Of a stretch of 64,000 nt of DNA, positions 37,665 through 46,447 are shown in pieces; within the stretch, counting starts at the first letter, position 1, and every line of letters begins with the position of its first letter. Both the position numbers and the translations under genes were made by a program. Source of the DNA: JAAYUD01 sp041907665 (GTDB lineage Bacteria; Bacteroidota; Bacteroidia; Bacteroidales; Bacteroidaceae); the NCBI GenBank assembly GCA_041907665.1, contig JAYRGW010000014.1:1-64000 (forward strand), written 5' to 3'. The notes below the pieces were generated by a model. The model worked only from the letters and a program-made list of their open reading frames with translations. It made no database searches and was not told the origin of the DNA.

Positions 37665-39170
37665 ATGAACGAACAAGATATACATAAGTTGCTTGCCGGT
37701 GGTGAGCGTGTGACACTGGAATGCAAAAAAGCACAATATAGCGTGCCCAATACTATATGGGAAACATATTCGGCATTCGCCAATACTTATGGCGGAACGA
37801 TTCTGCTGGGTGTATTTGAGAATATAGCGGAGAAAGACCATGATAAGCGATTTACTGTTGTAGGTGTTGAGAATCCAGATAAGATTCGCAAAGACTTATG
37901 GAATGTCATAAATAACCATGAAAAAGTAAATATCAATTTATTGCACGACGAGGATATTCAGATAGTAGATGTTGATGGTAAGTCTGTTGTAGCAGTAAAT
38001 GTACCACGTGCACACTATACCATACGCCCCGTATATATCAACAATAATCTATCAAGAGGAACTTTTAAGCGAAACCATGAAGGAGATTATCATTGTAAGG
38101 AACACGAACTTCGGATGATGGTGCGTGATGCCTACGAAGCTGGTAATGATAATCTATTTTTGGAATATTATACAATGAACGATATTGATATTCCTACACT
38201 AGAGGGCTATCGCATCATGTTCAGGATGGATAATCCCGATCATGTTTGGAATAATCTTGGGCACAAGGACTTTTTGATACAACTTGGCGGTTATGTGGTA
38301 AACCGTAAGGAAGGTACGGAGGGGTTGACCATGGCTGGGCTCTTGATGTTTGGTAAGGGATTGCCCGTTCGTGACCGTTTCGACAATCTTCGAATGGATT
38401 ACATTGACAAGTCAAATCTCATCGGAGACCAGCGATACAGTGATCGTATTACTTACGACGGGCGTTGGGAAAATAACTTATTCAATTTTATCCGTATCGT
38501 TATTCCAAGGCTAACTCGTGACTTACCACGTCCATTCAAAATGGATGGCGTGATACGCAATGATGATACACCACAGCATAAAGCTGTGCGTGAGGCCATG
38601 ACTAATGCCATTATTCATGCCGATTTTATGCTCAATGGCCTCCTTCGTGTCGAAAAATATGATAATCGTTTTGTGCTCACTAATCCCGGTTTACTGAAAC
38701 TTCCAATTGAGCAGATTTATGCAGGTGGTGAATCAAAAGCGCGTAACCAACGTATGCAGGCCATGTTGCGCATGATTGGTTATGGTGAAAACCTTGGCTC
38801 AGGGTTTCCTCTCATCCTTAGTGCTTGGAATGAGAAACACTGGTTGAAACCGGAACTTATCGAACAACCAGAGCTGATGCAAGTAAAGCTTATTCTGCAT
38901 ATAGAAGATAAGGTGGAGAAGCCTTTAGTGTCACACGAAGAGATCAAAAATGGCATAAAAGGTAATGTGGAAAAAATCTCTGAACGCCAGCGTATTATAA
39001 TTGAAAATATAATTCAAAATGGCACAATAACCACCTCCGTTCTGACACAAAAGATAGGCATCTCACAAAGAACTTTAATGAGGGAACTTTCGTCATTACA
39101 AGAGAAAGGAATTCTCTTTCGTGAAGGTGGACGAAAGAATGGTAAATGGATAATAAAAGCCAAAGATTGA
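37665..39170 (+). CDS. AlbA_2/Schlafen-type ATP-binding transcriptional regulator-like protein
   Basis: This 501-residue protein has an N-terminal AlbA_2 (Schlafen-related) domain at about 5-150, with LECKKAQ and SAFANTYGGTILLGV. A HATPase_c_4 region lies around 305-380 (REAMTNAIIHADF, LTNPGLL and NLGSGFPLI), and a C-terminal winged helix-turn-helix at about 440-500 (TTSVLTQKIGISQRTLMREL). Such proteins are usually annotated as ATP-binding or putative transcriptional regulators and are common in accessory islands. It starts the forward half of the insert and is followed 29 bp later by the TIR gene, with which it may form a two-gene module. Confidence 0.82.
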   Translation: MNEQDIHKLLAGGERVTLECKKAQYSVPNTIWETYSAFANTYGGTILLGVFENIAEKDHDKRFTVVGVENPDKIRKDLWNVINNHEKVNINLLHDEDIQIVDVDGKSVVAVNVPRAHYTIRPVYINNNLSRGTFKRNHEGDYHCKEHELRMMVRDAYEAGNDNLFLEYYTMNDIDIPTLEGYRIMFRMDNPDHVWNNLGHKDFLIQLGGYVVNRKEGTEGLTMAGLLMFGKGLPVRDRFDNLRMDYIDKSNLIGDQRYSDRITYDGRWENNLFNFIRIVIPRLTRDLPRPFKMDGVIRNDDTPQHKAVREAMTNAIIHADFMLNGLLRVEKYDNRFVLTNPGLLKLPIEQIYAGGESKARNQRMQAMLRMIGYGENLGSGFPLILSAWNEKHWLKPELIEQPELMQVKLILHIEDKVEKPLVSHEEIKNGIKGNVEKISERQRIIIENIIQNGTITTSVLTQKIGISQRTLMRELSSLQEKGILFREGGRKNGKWIIKAKD

Positions 39171-39199
39171 TATGAACAGAATCTACAAATATAATTAGT

Positions 39200-39976
39200 A
39201 TGTTACTAAGCAATGAACAAATAAAAGAAATTGAATCTATCTTTATATCAGAAGGTTTAAAAAATGATAGTTTTCAATCATATAACAACGAATTGGAATA
39301 TTTATATAAAAACAGAAATGAACAAACTATACGTTTTGAAATAAAAGAAACGATTCAGTCTGCATTATTTGCTGATGTATATTGTGAGCCATATACTTAT
39401 ATCCCTCATATTTATCAAGGTTGCAATTCTTTTCAAGAGTGTCTAAAGTTAGCTCGTGAATGGGCTAAGGTAACTAAATATAAATTAGTTGGAAAGCTGT
39501 TTTATCACAAGATTTTTATTAGTCATTCTTCCGAAGACAAACCATTGATAGATAAATTTGTAGATAAGGTTTTAAGGTTGTCATGTGGTTTTAATACAGC
39601 AGATATTGTTTATACTTCAAGACAATCAACAGGAGTAGAACCTGGTGAAGGAATTCCACCTTTTATAAAAAGTAACCTTCAAACATCAAGTCTTATTTTA
39701 TTTATGATATCATCTAATTATAAAAATAGTGAGGTCTGTTTAAATGAGATGGGAGCTGCTTGGGGTATGGAGAAGAAAACTATTTCTTTACTGTTACCTC
39801 ATACGTCATTTAGTAGTTTAGGTTGGCTAACATCATTAGATAAGGCAGTAAAGATAGACGATAGTGAAGGACTCGACAAATTATATTTAATGTTAACGAG
39901 AAATGATTCGGATATAATAGAGTGGAATAGGCAAAAAAAATCATTTCTTGCTGATTGTAAGAAATGGAATGAATAA
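39200..39976 (+). CDS. TIR-domain protein
   Basis: This 258-residue protein has an uncharacterised N-terminal helical part (about 1-100) and a C-terminal TIR domain from His103-Lys104 (KIFISHSSEDK) to the end. The position of the catalytic glutamate of NAD-cleaving TIR domains is matched by Glu183 in CLNEMGAAW. Bacterial TIR proteins often degrade NAD+ or make cADPR-like signals in anti-phage defence. The gene is visibly more AT-rich than its core neighbours, which suggests transfer. It has no membrane segment. It probably shares a transcript with the AlbA_2-type gene; the duplicated dnaK terminator lies 93 bp beyond it. Confidence 0.85.
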   Translation: MLLSNEQIKEIESIFISEGLKNDSFQSYNNELEYLYKNRNEQTIRFEIKETIQSALFADVYCEPYTYIPHIYQGCNSFQECLKLAREWAKVTKYKLVGKLFYHKIFISHSSEDKPLIDKFVDKVLRLSCGFNTADIVYTSRQSTGVEPGEGIPPFIKSNLQTSSLILFMISSNYKNSEVCLNEMGAAWGMEKKTISLLLPHTSFSSLGWLTSLDKAVKIDDSEGLDKLYLMLTRNDSDIIEWNRQKKSFLADCKKWNE

Positions 39977-40068
39977 GGTGCGATTCCAAAATGCTAAAAT
40001 ACTGTTTTATTAAATAAGTTTCATATTTGCAACATGCAACTATAACCTATAGATATACAGTGTTTTTT

Positions 40069-40171
40069 GTATTTGAAGAAGTGAAATGGTTTCGATAAAT
40101 AGGTCGTCGTACAACAATAATAAAACAAGCGTGTAGCTCTCAACGGAGTTGTACGCTTGTTTTTATTATCC
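40069..40171 (+). repeat. dnaK 3' end and terminator, direct-repeat copy 2
   Basis: TTTGAAGAAGTGAAA (the dnaK C-terminal codons) is followed by TGG in place of the stop TAA, then TTTCGATAAAT, GGTCGTCGTACAAC and a hairpin terminator (AGCGTGTAGCTC pairing with GAGTTGTACGCT, then TTGTTTTTATT). The copy has diverged from 36636-36735, but the stem still pairs, so it may serve as the terminator of the TIR gene. Confidence 0.88.
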
Positions 40172-40289
40172 TTTTACTTGATTCTTATCCCGAACTCAAG
40201 CAAACTATTGTATCATATCTTGTGACAATAACTCCTTTGTGTTGTTGCAGGAATATCTGTTAGCTACTGCGGTGACGTAAGTATCTAGT

Positions 40290-40315
40290 TTGCGACTCAC
40301 GGACGTGAGTCGCAA
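40290..40315. repeat. GACTCACG palindrome
   Basis: TTGCGACTCAC (40290-40300) pairs perfectly with GTGAGTCGCAA (40305-40315). The same arms occur at 54360-54385 with a different loop. Confidence 0.8.
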
Positions 40316-40440
40316 GTGTCGTATGTTAGTTTTTTCGGTGGCGTACATACGACAACAAAGAAAGATAGATATGTTGTTTTAGGGATACTGAAACAATTGA
40401 AAATGTATAACAAATCAATTTAGTTCAATATTCCTAAAAA

Positions 40441-41211
40441 AACAATATTTCAAACCTTTGTCACTTCTGTATGACACCATTACGTGCTATATTACAGCAC
40501 ATTAACAATACACCATATACAACGCCAGCGAAAATAGGTCTCAAAATCGACTCTGGAATGTATTTTAGAAACGTTATTTCTGGTAGGGGTCTATTTAGAC
40601 TCGTTCTAAATGTGCCTATAGGGATAGCTGAAGAGCCGATTTATACATATACGATGTGTCTCAATTATTTTGAGATTTTTTTTCGCTTTATACAAAATAT
40701 TTTACATGTATTCTTGTTGATTCGATCTTCTTTTAAGTCCCTTTCGTACTTCTTCGAACGCTATTATTGTTATGTTCGACGCTCATGCATATCGCATAGT
40801 TTCCTATCTTATGTATTTTGCGTGGTACATGCCCCATTGACATTATATTACGCTGGTTGGTAGATGGTTATCTCGAAGTCGTTTTTCAAAACGTATTTCG
40901 AGATGAACATTGATAGAGAAACTGATACTATTTTAACCATATCAAGGTGGTACTTATTGATTGACAGAATCGACACTGTGTTTCCAAAAAATGATAACGA
41001 CGAACTCAAAAATTCATAAGGGAGAAAATAAAAGTTTCTAACTAGAAACTTTTATTTTCTCCCTTATGAATTTCTCGCTGTCTATCAACGTGTTGTGTAT
41101 GCAGTCTTGATGTTTCGTCCTGATCAGGTTTACCTTTGGATACTGAATGAGGAACAAAAAAAGTGCTCTACAAGGCCATGCAACTCATGCTAGGATAAGA
41201 AAGTATCAGAA
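40441..41211 (+). repeat. Dispersed repeat copy B
   Basis: The order on the plus strand is: the coding-like block (40441-40650; NLCHF, MTPL, AILQHIN, NVISGRGLFRL), an unmatched middle, GATACTATTTTAACCAT (about 40926-40942), the AAATTCATAAGG hairpin, CTCGCTGTCTATCAA and GGATAAGAAAGTATCAGAA (41193-41211). Each block has a counterpart in copy A at 9830-10490 on the opposite strand. The repeats stand about 31 kb apart. Confidence 0.75.
41010..41073. repeat. 30-bp perfect hairpin inside repeat copy B
   Basis: Arm 41010-41039 (beginning AAATTCATAAGGGAGAAAAT) is the exact reverse complement of 41044-41073 with a 4-base loop, AACT. The matching hairpin of copy A differs at three base pairs, each changed on both strands of the stem. 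Confidence 0.9.
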
Positions 41212-41278
41212 AGTACTGGAATATCCATTTTGTTTGTAATGACAATAAACGGATGACGTACAGTGTCTTAATGTCTTT

Positions 41279-43126
41279 TTATTCTACAGTAACGCTCTTT
41301 GCCAAATTGCGTGGTTGGTCTACATTAAGTCCTTTGCATACGGCAACATGATAGGCAAGCAATTGTAATGGTATGGTTGAAATGAGCGGTTCCAAGCAAG
41401 GAGGAATCGTTGGAATCTCAATCGTTACATCGGCTATGTTTTTTACTACAGTGTCACCTTCGGTCACGATGGCTATAATGCGTCCCTTACGTGCCTTTAT
41501 TTCTTGAATGTTGCTTACAACCTTATCGTACAGGCAGGTGCGAGTAGCAATAATAACGACTGGCATTTCGTTATCTATTAGGGCTATAGGGCCGTGTTTC
41601 ATCTCTGCCGCGGGATAACCTTCGGCATGAATATACGAGATCTCTTTCAGCTTGAGTGCTCCTTCGAGTGCTACCGGATAGCCGAATCCTCTACCCATGT
41701 AAATGAAATGATGGGCAAAAGTGAATTCTTTTGATAGTGGTTTGATTTGTTTGTCTACTTCGAGCATCTTTTGCATCCGTTCTGGGATGAGCAATAGTTC
41801 TCTGACAATCTCTTCGTATGATTCGCGACTCATCGTACCTTTTTCTTTAGCAAGTACTAAAGCTAACATGATGAGTACTGTGACTTGTCCCGTAAAGGCT
41901 TTTGTTGAGGCTACGCCGATCTCGGGACCAACGTGAATATACGAACCTGTGTCAGTGTGGCGTGCAATAGACGAACCGATAGCATTGCATATACCGTAGA
42001 TAAATGCCCCTTTCTCTTGGGCCATTTGTACTGCGGCAAGTGTATCGGCTGTTTCGCCCGATTGAGAAATTGCAATGACCAGTACATCTTTGTCGATAGG
42101 CGAGTGGCTGTATCTGAATTCGGATGCGTAGGCCACTTCGGTTGGAATTTTGCAAAAGCGTTCTAAAAGGCGTTTGCCTATGAGTCCTGCGTGCCACGAG
42201 GTGCCGCATGCTACAATGATGATGCGCTTGGCATTGAGCAGTCGTTCTTTGTGATCTGTAACGGCCGATAGAACAACATCCAACGTTTTGGGGTTGACAC
42301 GTCCCCGCATACAGTCGGTAATTCTTTTGGGTTGGTCGTATATTTCTTTGAGCATGAAGTGCGGGAAACCTTGTTTCTCGAGCAGCCCAATGTCCATTGT
42401 GACTTTCTTTATTTCGGGAGATATTGTGACATTATCTAGATTTTCTATTTTCAATCCGTTCTTGGGACTAATAGAAGCAACTTCTCCATCTTTAAGATAA
42501 ACCACCTTATCCGTATATTCAACGATAGGAGTGGCATCCGAAGCTAAAAAATATTCATTGTTTTCGCCAACACCAATAACCAACGGACTACTCTTTTTGG
42601 CAACCACAATCTCTTCGGGGCGATCTTTTTCTATGATGGCAATCGCATAGGCACCTTCTACCTTATCCATTGCTACTTGCACTGCCGGCATGAGCTCTAA
42701 ATGGTGCTTTTCCATAACATAATCGATGAGTTGTACCAGAACTTCTGTATCTGTTTCACTCTTGAAATGGTATCCTTTTGATTCCAATTTGGCTTTCAAC
42801 GTGACATAATTCTCGATAATGCCATTGTGTACCAATGCTAATTTGCCCGATTGGGAACAGTGTGGGTGGGCATTTACGGTATTGGGTTCTCCATGTGTGG
42901 CCCAACGGGTATGTCCTATTCCGATACAACCGTTTATATCTTTATTCTCCGATTCTCGCTGTAGATCTACTACTTTCCCTTTAACTTTATAGATGTTTAA
43001 ATCTTTATGTTTGTTAATCAGCGCGACGCCGGCGCTGTCGTATCCTCTATACTCTAAACGGCTTAAGCCTTTTATAAGAACGGAATATGCTTGGCGTGTT
43101 CCGATATAACCTACTATTCCACACAT
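41279..43126 (-). CDS. glmS: Glutamine--fructose-6-phosphate aminotransferase (isomerizing)
   Basis: This 615-residue enzyme makes glucosamine-6-phosphate for peptidoglycan and lipopolysaccharide. The mature N-terminus is the catalytic Cys in MCGIVGYIG. The glutaminase domain runs to about 235 (GHTRWATHGEP, HNGIIENY). Two SIS isomerase domains follow (CGTSWHAGL, ISQSGETADT, GRGFGYPVALEGALKLKEISY), and the C-terminus is LAKSVTVE. The length is normal. A minus-strand TATTTTTG lies at 43155-43162. No glmS ribozyme is visible. The stop borders repeat copy B. Confidence 0.96.
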   Translation of the reverse strand: MCGIVGYIGTRQAYSVLIKGLSRLEYRGYDSAGVALINKHKDLNIYKVKGKVVDLQRESENKDINGCIGIGHTRWATHGEPNTVNAHPHCSQSGKLALVHNGIIENYVTLKAKLESKGYHFKSETDTEVLVQLIDYVMEKHHLELMPAVQVAMDKVEGAYAIAIIEKDRPEEIVVAKKSSPLVIGVGENNEYFLASDATPIVEYTDKVVYLKDGEVASISPKNGLKIENLDNVTISPEIKKVTMDIGLLEKQGFPHFMLKEIYDQPKRITDCMRGRVNPKTLDVVLSAVTDHKERLLNAKRIIIVACGTSWHAGLIGKRLLERFCKIPTEVAYASEFRYSHSPIDKDVLVIAISQSGETADTLAAVQMAQEKGAFIYGICNAIGSSIARHTDTGSYIHVGPEIGVASTKAFTGQVTVLIMLALVLAKEKGTMSRESYEEIVRELLLIPERMQKMLEVDKQIKPLSKEFTFAHHFIYMGRGFGYPVALEGALKLKEISYIHAEGYPAAEMKHGPIALIDNEMPVVIIATRTCLYDKVVSNIQEIKARKGRIIAIVTEGDTVVKNIADVTIEIPTIPPCLEPLISTIPLQLLAYHVAVCKGLNVDQPRNLAKSVTVE

Positions 43127-43262
43127 ATGTAATTAACTAATGTAAACAATGAGGCAAAAATACAAAAAGTATATTTGAATGGCAATATACTTGCAATATT
43201 TTTGTCTATTTTTATGAATAGTGGCGTTATTGTCTTTTTTGATGAAAAAAGAGTGAATAAGT

Positions 43263-43314
43263 CAAAATAGAAAATTCCTGATGAATCTAAATACATCAGG
43301 AATTTTCTATTTTG
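43263..43314 (-). terminator. 21-bp stem terminator between the LruC gene and glmS
   Basis: CAAAATAGAAAATTCCTGATG (43263-43283) is the exact reverse complement of 43294-43314. The A/T-rich outer arms give a T-tract on either strand. It ends the LruC-domain transcript. Confidence 0.85.
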
Positions 43315-43327
43315 ATTGATATGGTCC

Positions 43328-45388
43328 TTATTTGCCGTTTTTGTACAAATACCAGTCGGTATCGCTCTTCCCCGCAGATTCTACCCAATTAAGGAAGAAA
43401 GGATATTCTCCAGTAGAGCCAATCTTCTGTCCTTCAGAAATCATTTCGAAGTTTGTTACACCGCTCAAATCAATAGCAAACGGATATTTGCCATCTTTAT
43501 TGACATAGTAAGCATTTTCGCCTCCATCGTTTGAACTTGCCCATGTCGTTGCGACTGCTTTCGGCAGGTGAATTTCAATTCTATTTTTAACTCCTTTTGC
43601 ATAATCGGGTACAATGAATGGATTATAGTTTCGAACATAAATGGCATTTTGGGGATAATTGCTTTCATTGAATGTTCTGGTTACCGTGAATGTTTCTCCA
43701 ATGTGTTCTTGAGCATCATTAAAAAGGATGTATTGTCCATCTGCTTCTTTAGTGAATTCAGAGGATGAACTTGTGATCGTACCACCAAAATTATCATTAA
43801 TAACAAAACCAAAAGCATCTTTCTTTATAGCAGCCCCTCTTTTATTGACTATTTTATAAGTATCTACAATTTGCTTTATATTTGTACCATTAACGGTCAC
43901 TTCTGTTGCATATTCTATAGCCACGTCGTTCATGTCATAATCACCACCATTAGGCCATATATCTTCGAATGCCAATGTTCCTTCGGCCGTTTTGTATGTT
44001 TGATCGGGCAATGTTTCCGGGCTGTCCGGAACATTTGGCTGGTCTGGGTCGTAAATAGCCGAAACCGGATCTGCATCAACATAAAACAGCATATCGTTGT
44101 AGCTATTGTCTCCAATCGTTCCATCGTTGTTCTTGTTTAGGAAAGCTTGGTCCTCAAATCCGATAACGACTTTTTCTGATTTTTTATCGTACAGGCTAAT
44201 GCAGCCTGGATTCTGATTATAATTGGCTTCTCTATTGGAATATATAACCTGTCCATTTGTATATGCCGTGTTAATATTAGCATTGACTTTATTGATAGAT
44301 GCTTGGTAATTTAGTGATTCTCCCATATTGGCTACAAGCATCCACCCTACAGTGTAGCCGGCGGGGAATACGTCTGTACCGGCTGATTTATAATCCGAAC
44401 CGAAAAACTGCAATCGGGCTTTTATTATACTTGTGGGGTAAGATCCATGATTTGCATATCCTATATATAGGCTTCCTGTTGTGCGTGGATAAACAAAATA
44501 TTTAGGTAAACTCTTAATATATTCAGCATCTATATCTTTTTTACTTGATGGATAGTAATAGTATGCCATCGCGTTTTGATAGTTCCCTGTGGCAGCCAAA
44601 AATACTAAATCGAGATGGGCTCCATCAACAGTTTCTCCGCTTTGGCTTTTATTGGCAATAGTTGTATTGACGTGTTCTGTATCTCTAATGTATTGACTGT
44701 TGTCTTTTTTATATGTTTTTGAAGCATCCAATCCGTAGTCCAATCTTTCGATGAGTTCACCTAAACTACTATTGGATGTAAGTTGTGCGTTATAGGAAAG
44801 GGAAGAATATAAATTCTGTATAGAATTATATGGATACCATGTATAATAGCCTTTATTATAATCAGTATATATTGCATACAGTTTGTTTGCGCTGTTTATT
44901 GTAGAGTAATTGGTACCGATATTTATGCTACTTCCCGAATAGGAAATATTCCTAGATGTTGTGTTGTTCGCTGTAATATATTGTGCTCTACCATTTACAA
45001 TTGTTAGTGGAAGAAGGCGGGGAATCGTAGAATTGCTGGAATATACGTATATCTGTGAGACGGAAGATGGAATAATTAGGTCTTTTGAAAATTTACAGTT
45101 CGAGTCGGTATATCCTATAAATATTGGAATTATCCCTGGATTAAGCGTTCCATCAGATAGCATTGGATTCTTTGTGTAAATTTTAAATCCTGCTTTTAAA
45201 CCAGTAAAACCATAGTCTAAATTTAAACTAATTGTTTGGTTCATAGAAAAATCGAAAATAGAGGAAGCATCTTTTGTAGTATTTGTTTTGTTTTCATCAT
45301 ATAGATCTTTATTACTACATGCAGTTAAAATTCCACTTCCTAAAATAGTTATAAACAACAATGCTTTACTTAAATTCTTCTTTCTCAT
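43328..45388 (-). CDS. LruC-domain surface lipoprotein
   Basis: This 686-residue lipoprotein has a lipobox Cys at residue 24 (GILTACS). The long N-terminal region is rich in Ser, Asn, Thr and Tyr and looks like a beta-sandwich. A DUF4114-like stretch (NDMLFYVDADPVS) leads into a LruC domain around 455-680, with the hallmark FEDIWPNGGDYDMNDV and acidic, probably Ca-binding residues. LruC-type proteins occur on the surface of Bacteroidota and Leptospira; the function is unknown. It is monocistronic, lying between the trp operon terminator and glmS. Confidence 0.85.
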   Translation of the reverse strand: MRKKNLSKALLFITILGSGILTACSNKDLYDENKTNTTKDASSIFDFSMNQTISLNLDYGFTGLKAGFKIYTKNPMLSDGTLNPGIIPIFIGYTDSNCKFSKDLIIPSSVSQIYVYSSNSTIPRLLPLTIVNGRAQYITANNTTSRNISYSGSSINIGTNYSTINSANKLYAIYTDYNKGYYTWYPYNSIQNLYSSLSYNAQLTSNSSLGELIERLDYGLDASKTYKKDNSQYIRDTEHVNTTIANKSQSGETVDGAHLDLVFLAATGNYQNAMAYYYYPSSKKDIDAEYIKSLPKYFVYPRTTGSLYIGYANHGSYPTSIIKARLQFFGSDYKSAGTDVFPAGYTVGWMLVANMGESLNYQASINKVNANINTAYTNGQVIYSNREANYNQNPGCISLYDKKSEKVVIGFEDQAFLNKNNDGTIGDNSYNDMLFYVDADPVSAIYDPDQPNVPDSPETLPDQTYKTAEGTLAFEDIWPNGGDYDMNDVAIEYATEVTVNGTNIKQIVDTYKIVNKRGAAIKKDAFGFVINDNFGGTITSSSSEFTKEADGQYILFNDAQEHIGETFTVTRTFNESNYPQNAIYVRNYNPFIVPDYAKGVKNRIEIHLPKAVATTWASSNDGGENAYYVNKDGKYPFAIDLSGVTNFEMISEGQKIGSTGEYPFFLNWVESAGKSDTDWYLYKNGK

Positions 45389-45560
45389 TTTTGATTACTA
45401 AATTTATTGATCCTCCCTAGAGATAGTCTTTTCATTCAATTTATCTTAAATAAATATTTACTATAATCTCTTTATAATGTACAAATGTACATATTTTTCG
45501 GATATATATTGTTACATAAAAGAGCAAATTTATGTATAATTAACATCGTGCTTGCTGAAA

Positions 45561-45598
45561 TAATAAAGAGGGGTGCGATCTTTGTCGTACCTCTCTTT
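45561..45598 (-). terminator. Terminator of the trp operon
   Basis: AAAGAGGGGTGCGA (from 45565) pairs with TCGTACCTCTCTTT (ends 45598), with two G-U pairs. TAATAAAG at its left gives a T-rich tail on the minus strand. Confidence 0.75.
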
Positions 45599-45625
45599 AT
45601 TATCCCTAAGTTTGTTTTGTTGTAT

Positions 45626-46399
45626 TTATTCTTTCAAAGCTTTCAATAGCTTTTCTGTAGCTTTATCCGGATCTTTTTCTTCTTCGAGTAATGTCACAAA
45701 CTTGCTCCCAACGATGGCTCCAGAAGAGTACTCGCAGGCTGCACGGAAAGTTGCTTTATTTGATATTCCGAAACCTACCATGCGCGGATTGCTTAACTTC
45801 AGCTCGTCGATATGCTTGAAGTAGGTATGCTTTTGTGTTTCGAAATCTTTTTGCGCTCCAGTAGTAGCTGCCGAAGAGACCATGTATATGAAACCATTGG
45901 TGTGTTGGTCTATTTCCAAGATGCGTTCGTCGCTTGTTTCTGGAGTAATAAGCATGATGACTTTTACGTTGTATCTTTCGGCTATGATACGGTAGTGCTC
46001 TTGATATTCTTTGAATGGTAAGTCGGGGATGATGCATCCGTCGATGCCGCAATCGACGCATTGACGACAGAAATGTTCGAACCCGAACTGCATAATAGGA
46101 TTCAGATATCCCATTAATATCAAAGGTATATGCACTGTGTGTCGTATGTTACGGAGTTGCTCAAAAAGTAACTTCAATGTCATGCCGTTTGCAAGTGCTT
46201 TGGTGGCGGCATCTTGTATGACCTTTCCATCCGCCATCGGATCGCTGAAAGGCATTCCTATTTCTACCATGCATACTCCATGGTTTTCGAGAGAACGAAT
46301 AACATCTGCTGTGCCGTCGAGCGTGGGTGCACCAGCGCAGAAATATACAGAAAGTAAGTCTCTTTTTCCACTGTTGAATAACTGATTTATTCTGTTCAT
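45626..46399 (-). CDS. trpA: Tryptophan synthase alpha chain
   Basis: This 257-residue TIM barrel cleaves indole-3-glycerol phosphate to indole, which passes to TrpB. It has the catalytic Glu in CMVEIGMPFSDPMADG and the Asp in the GIDGCIIPDLP segment, and VGFGISNK near the end. It is the last gene of the operon, 48 bp after trpF, the longest gap between structural genes. Confidence 0.95.
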   Translation of the reverse strand: MNRINQLFNSGKRDLLSVYFCAGAPTLDGTADVIRSLENHGVCMVEIGMPFSDPMADGKVIQDAATKALANGMTLKLLFEQLRNIRHTVHIPLILMGYLNPIMQFGFEHFCRQCVDCGIDGCIIPDLPFKEYQEHYRIIAERYNVKVIMLITPETSDERILEIDQHTNGFIYMVSSAATTGAQKDFETQKHTYFKHIDELKLSNPRMVGFGISNKATFRAACEYSSGAIVGSKFVTLLEEEKDPDKATEKLLKALKE

Positions 46400-46447
46400 T
46401 TGATCATTGTTTTAGTCTTTTGTAATGCAAAGGTAGTACTTGTTTCA

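Larger units (their letters stand above)
40172..41278. other. Gene-poor, repeat-rich gap between the TIR insert and glmS
   Basis: This roughly 1.1-kb gap holds an 11-bp palindrome (40290-40315), degraded relatives of the 10.8-11.0 kb palindromes (about 40245-40362) and copy B of the dispersed repeat. The 130-residue frame at 40471-40863 is the coding-like part of copy B; beyond its first about 50 residues I see no conserved content. Confidence 0.7.

Noticed and set aside
42700..43260. glmS ribozyme upstream of glmS
   Set aside because: The leader is short and AT-rich without the ribozyme core, and that ribozyme is typical of Firmicutes.
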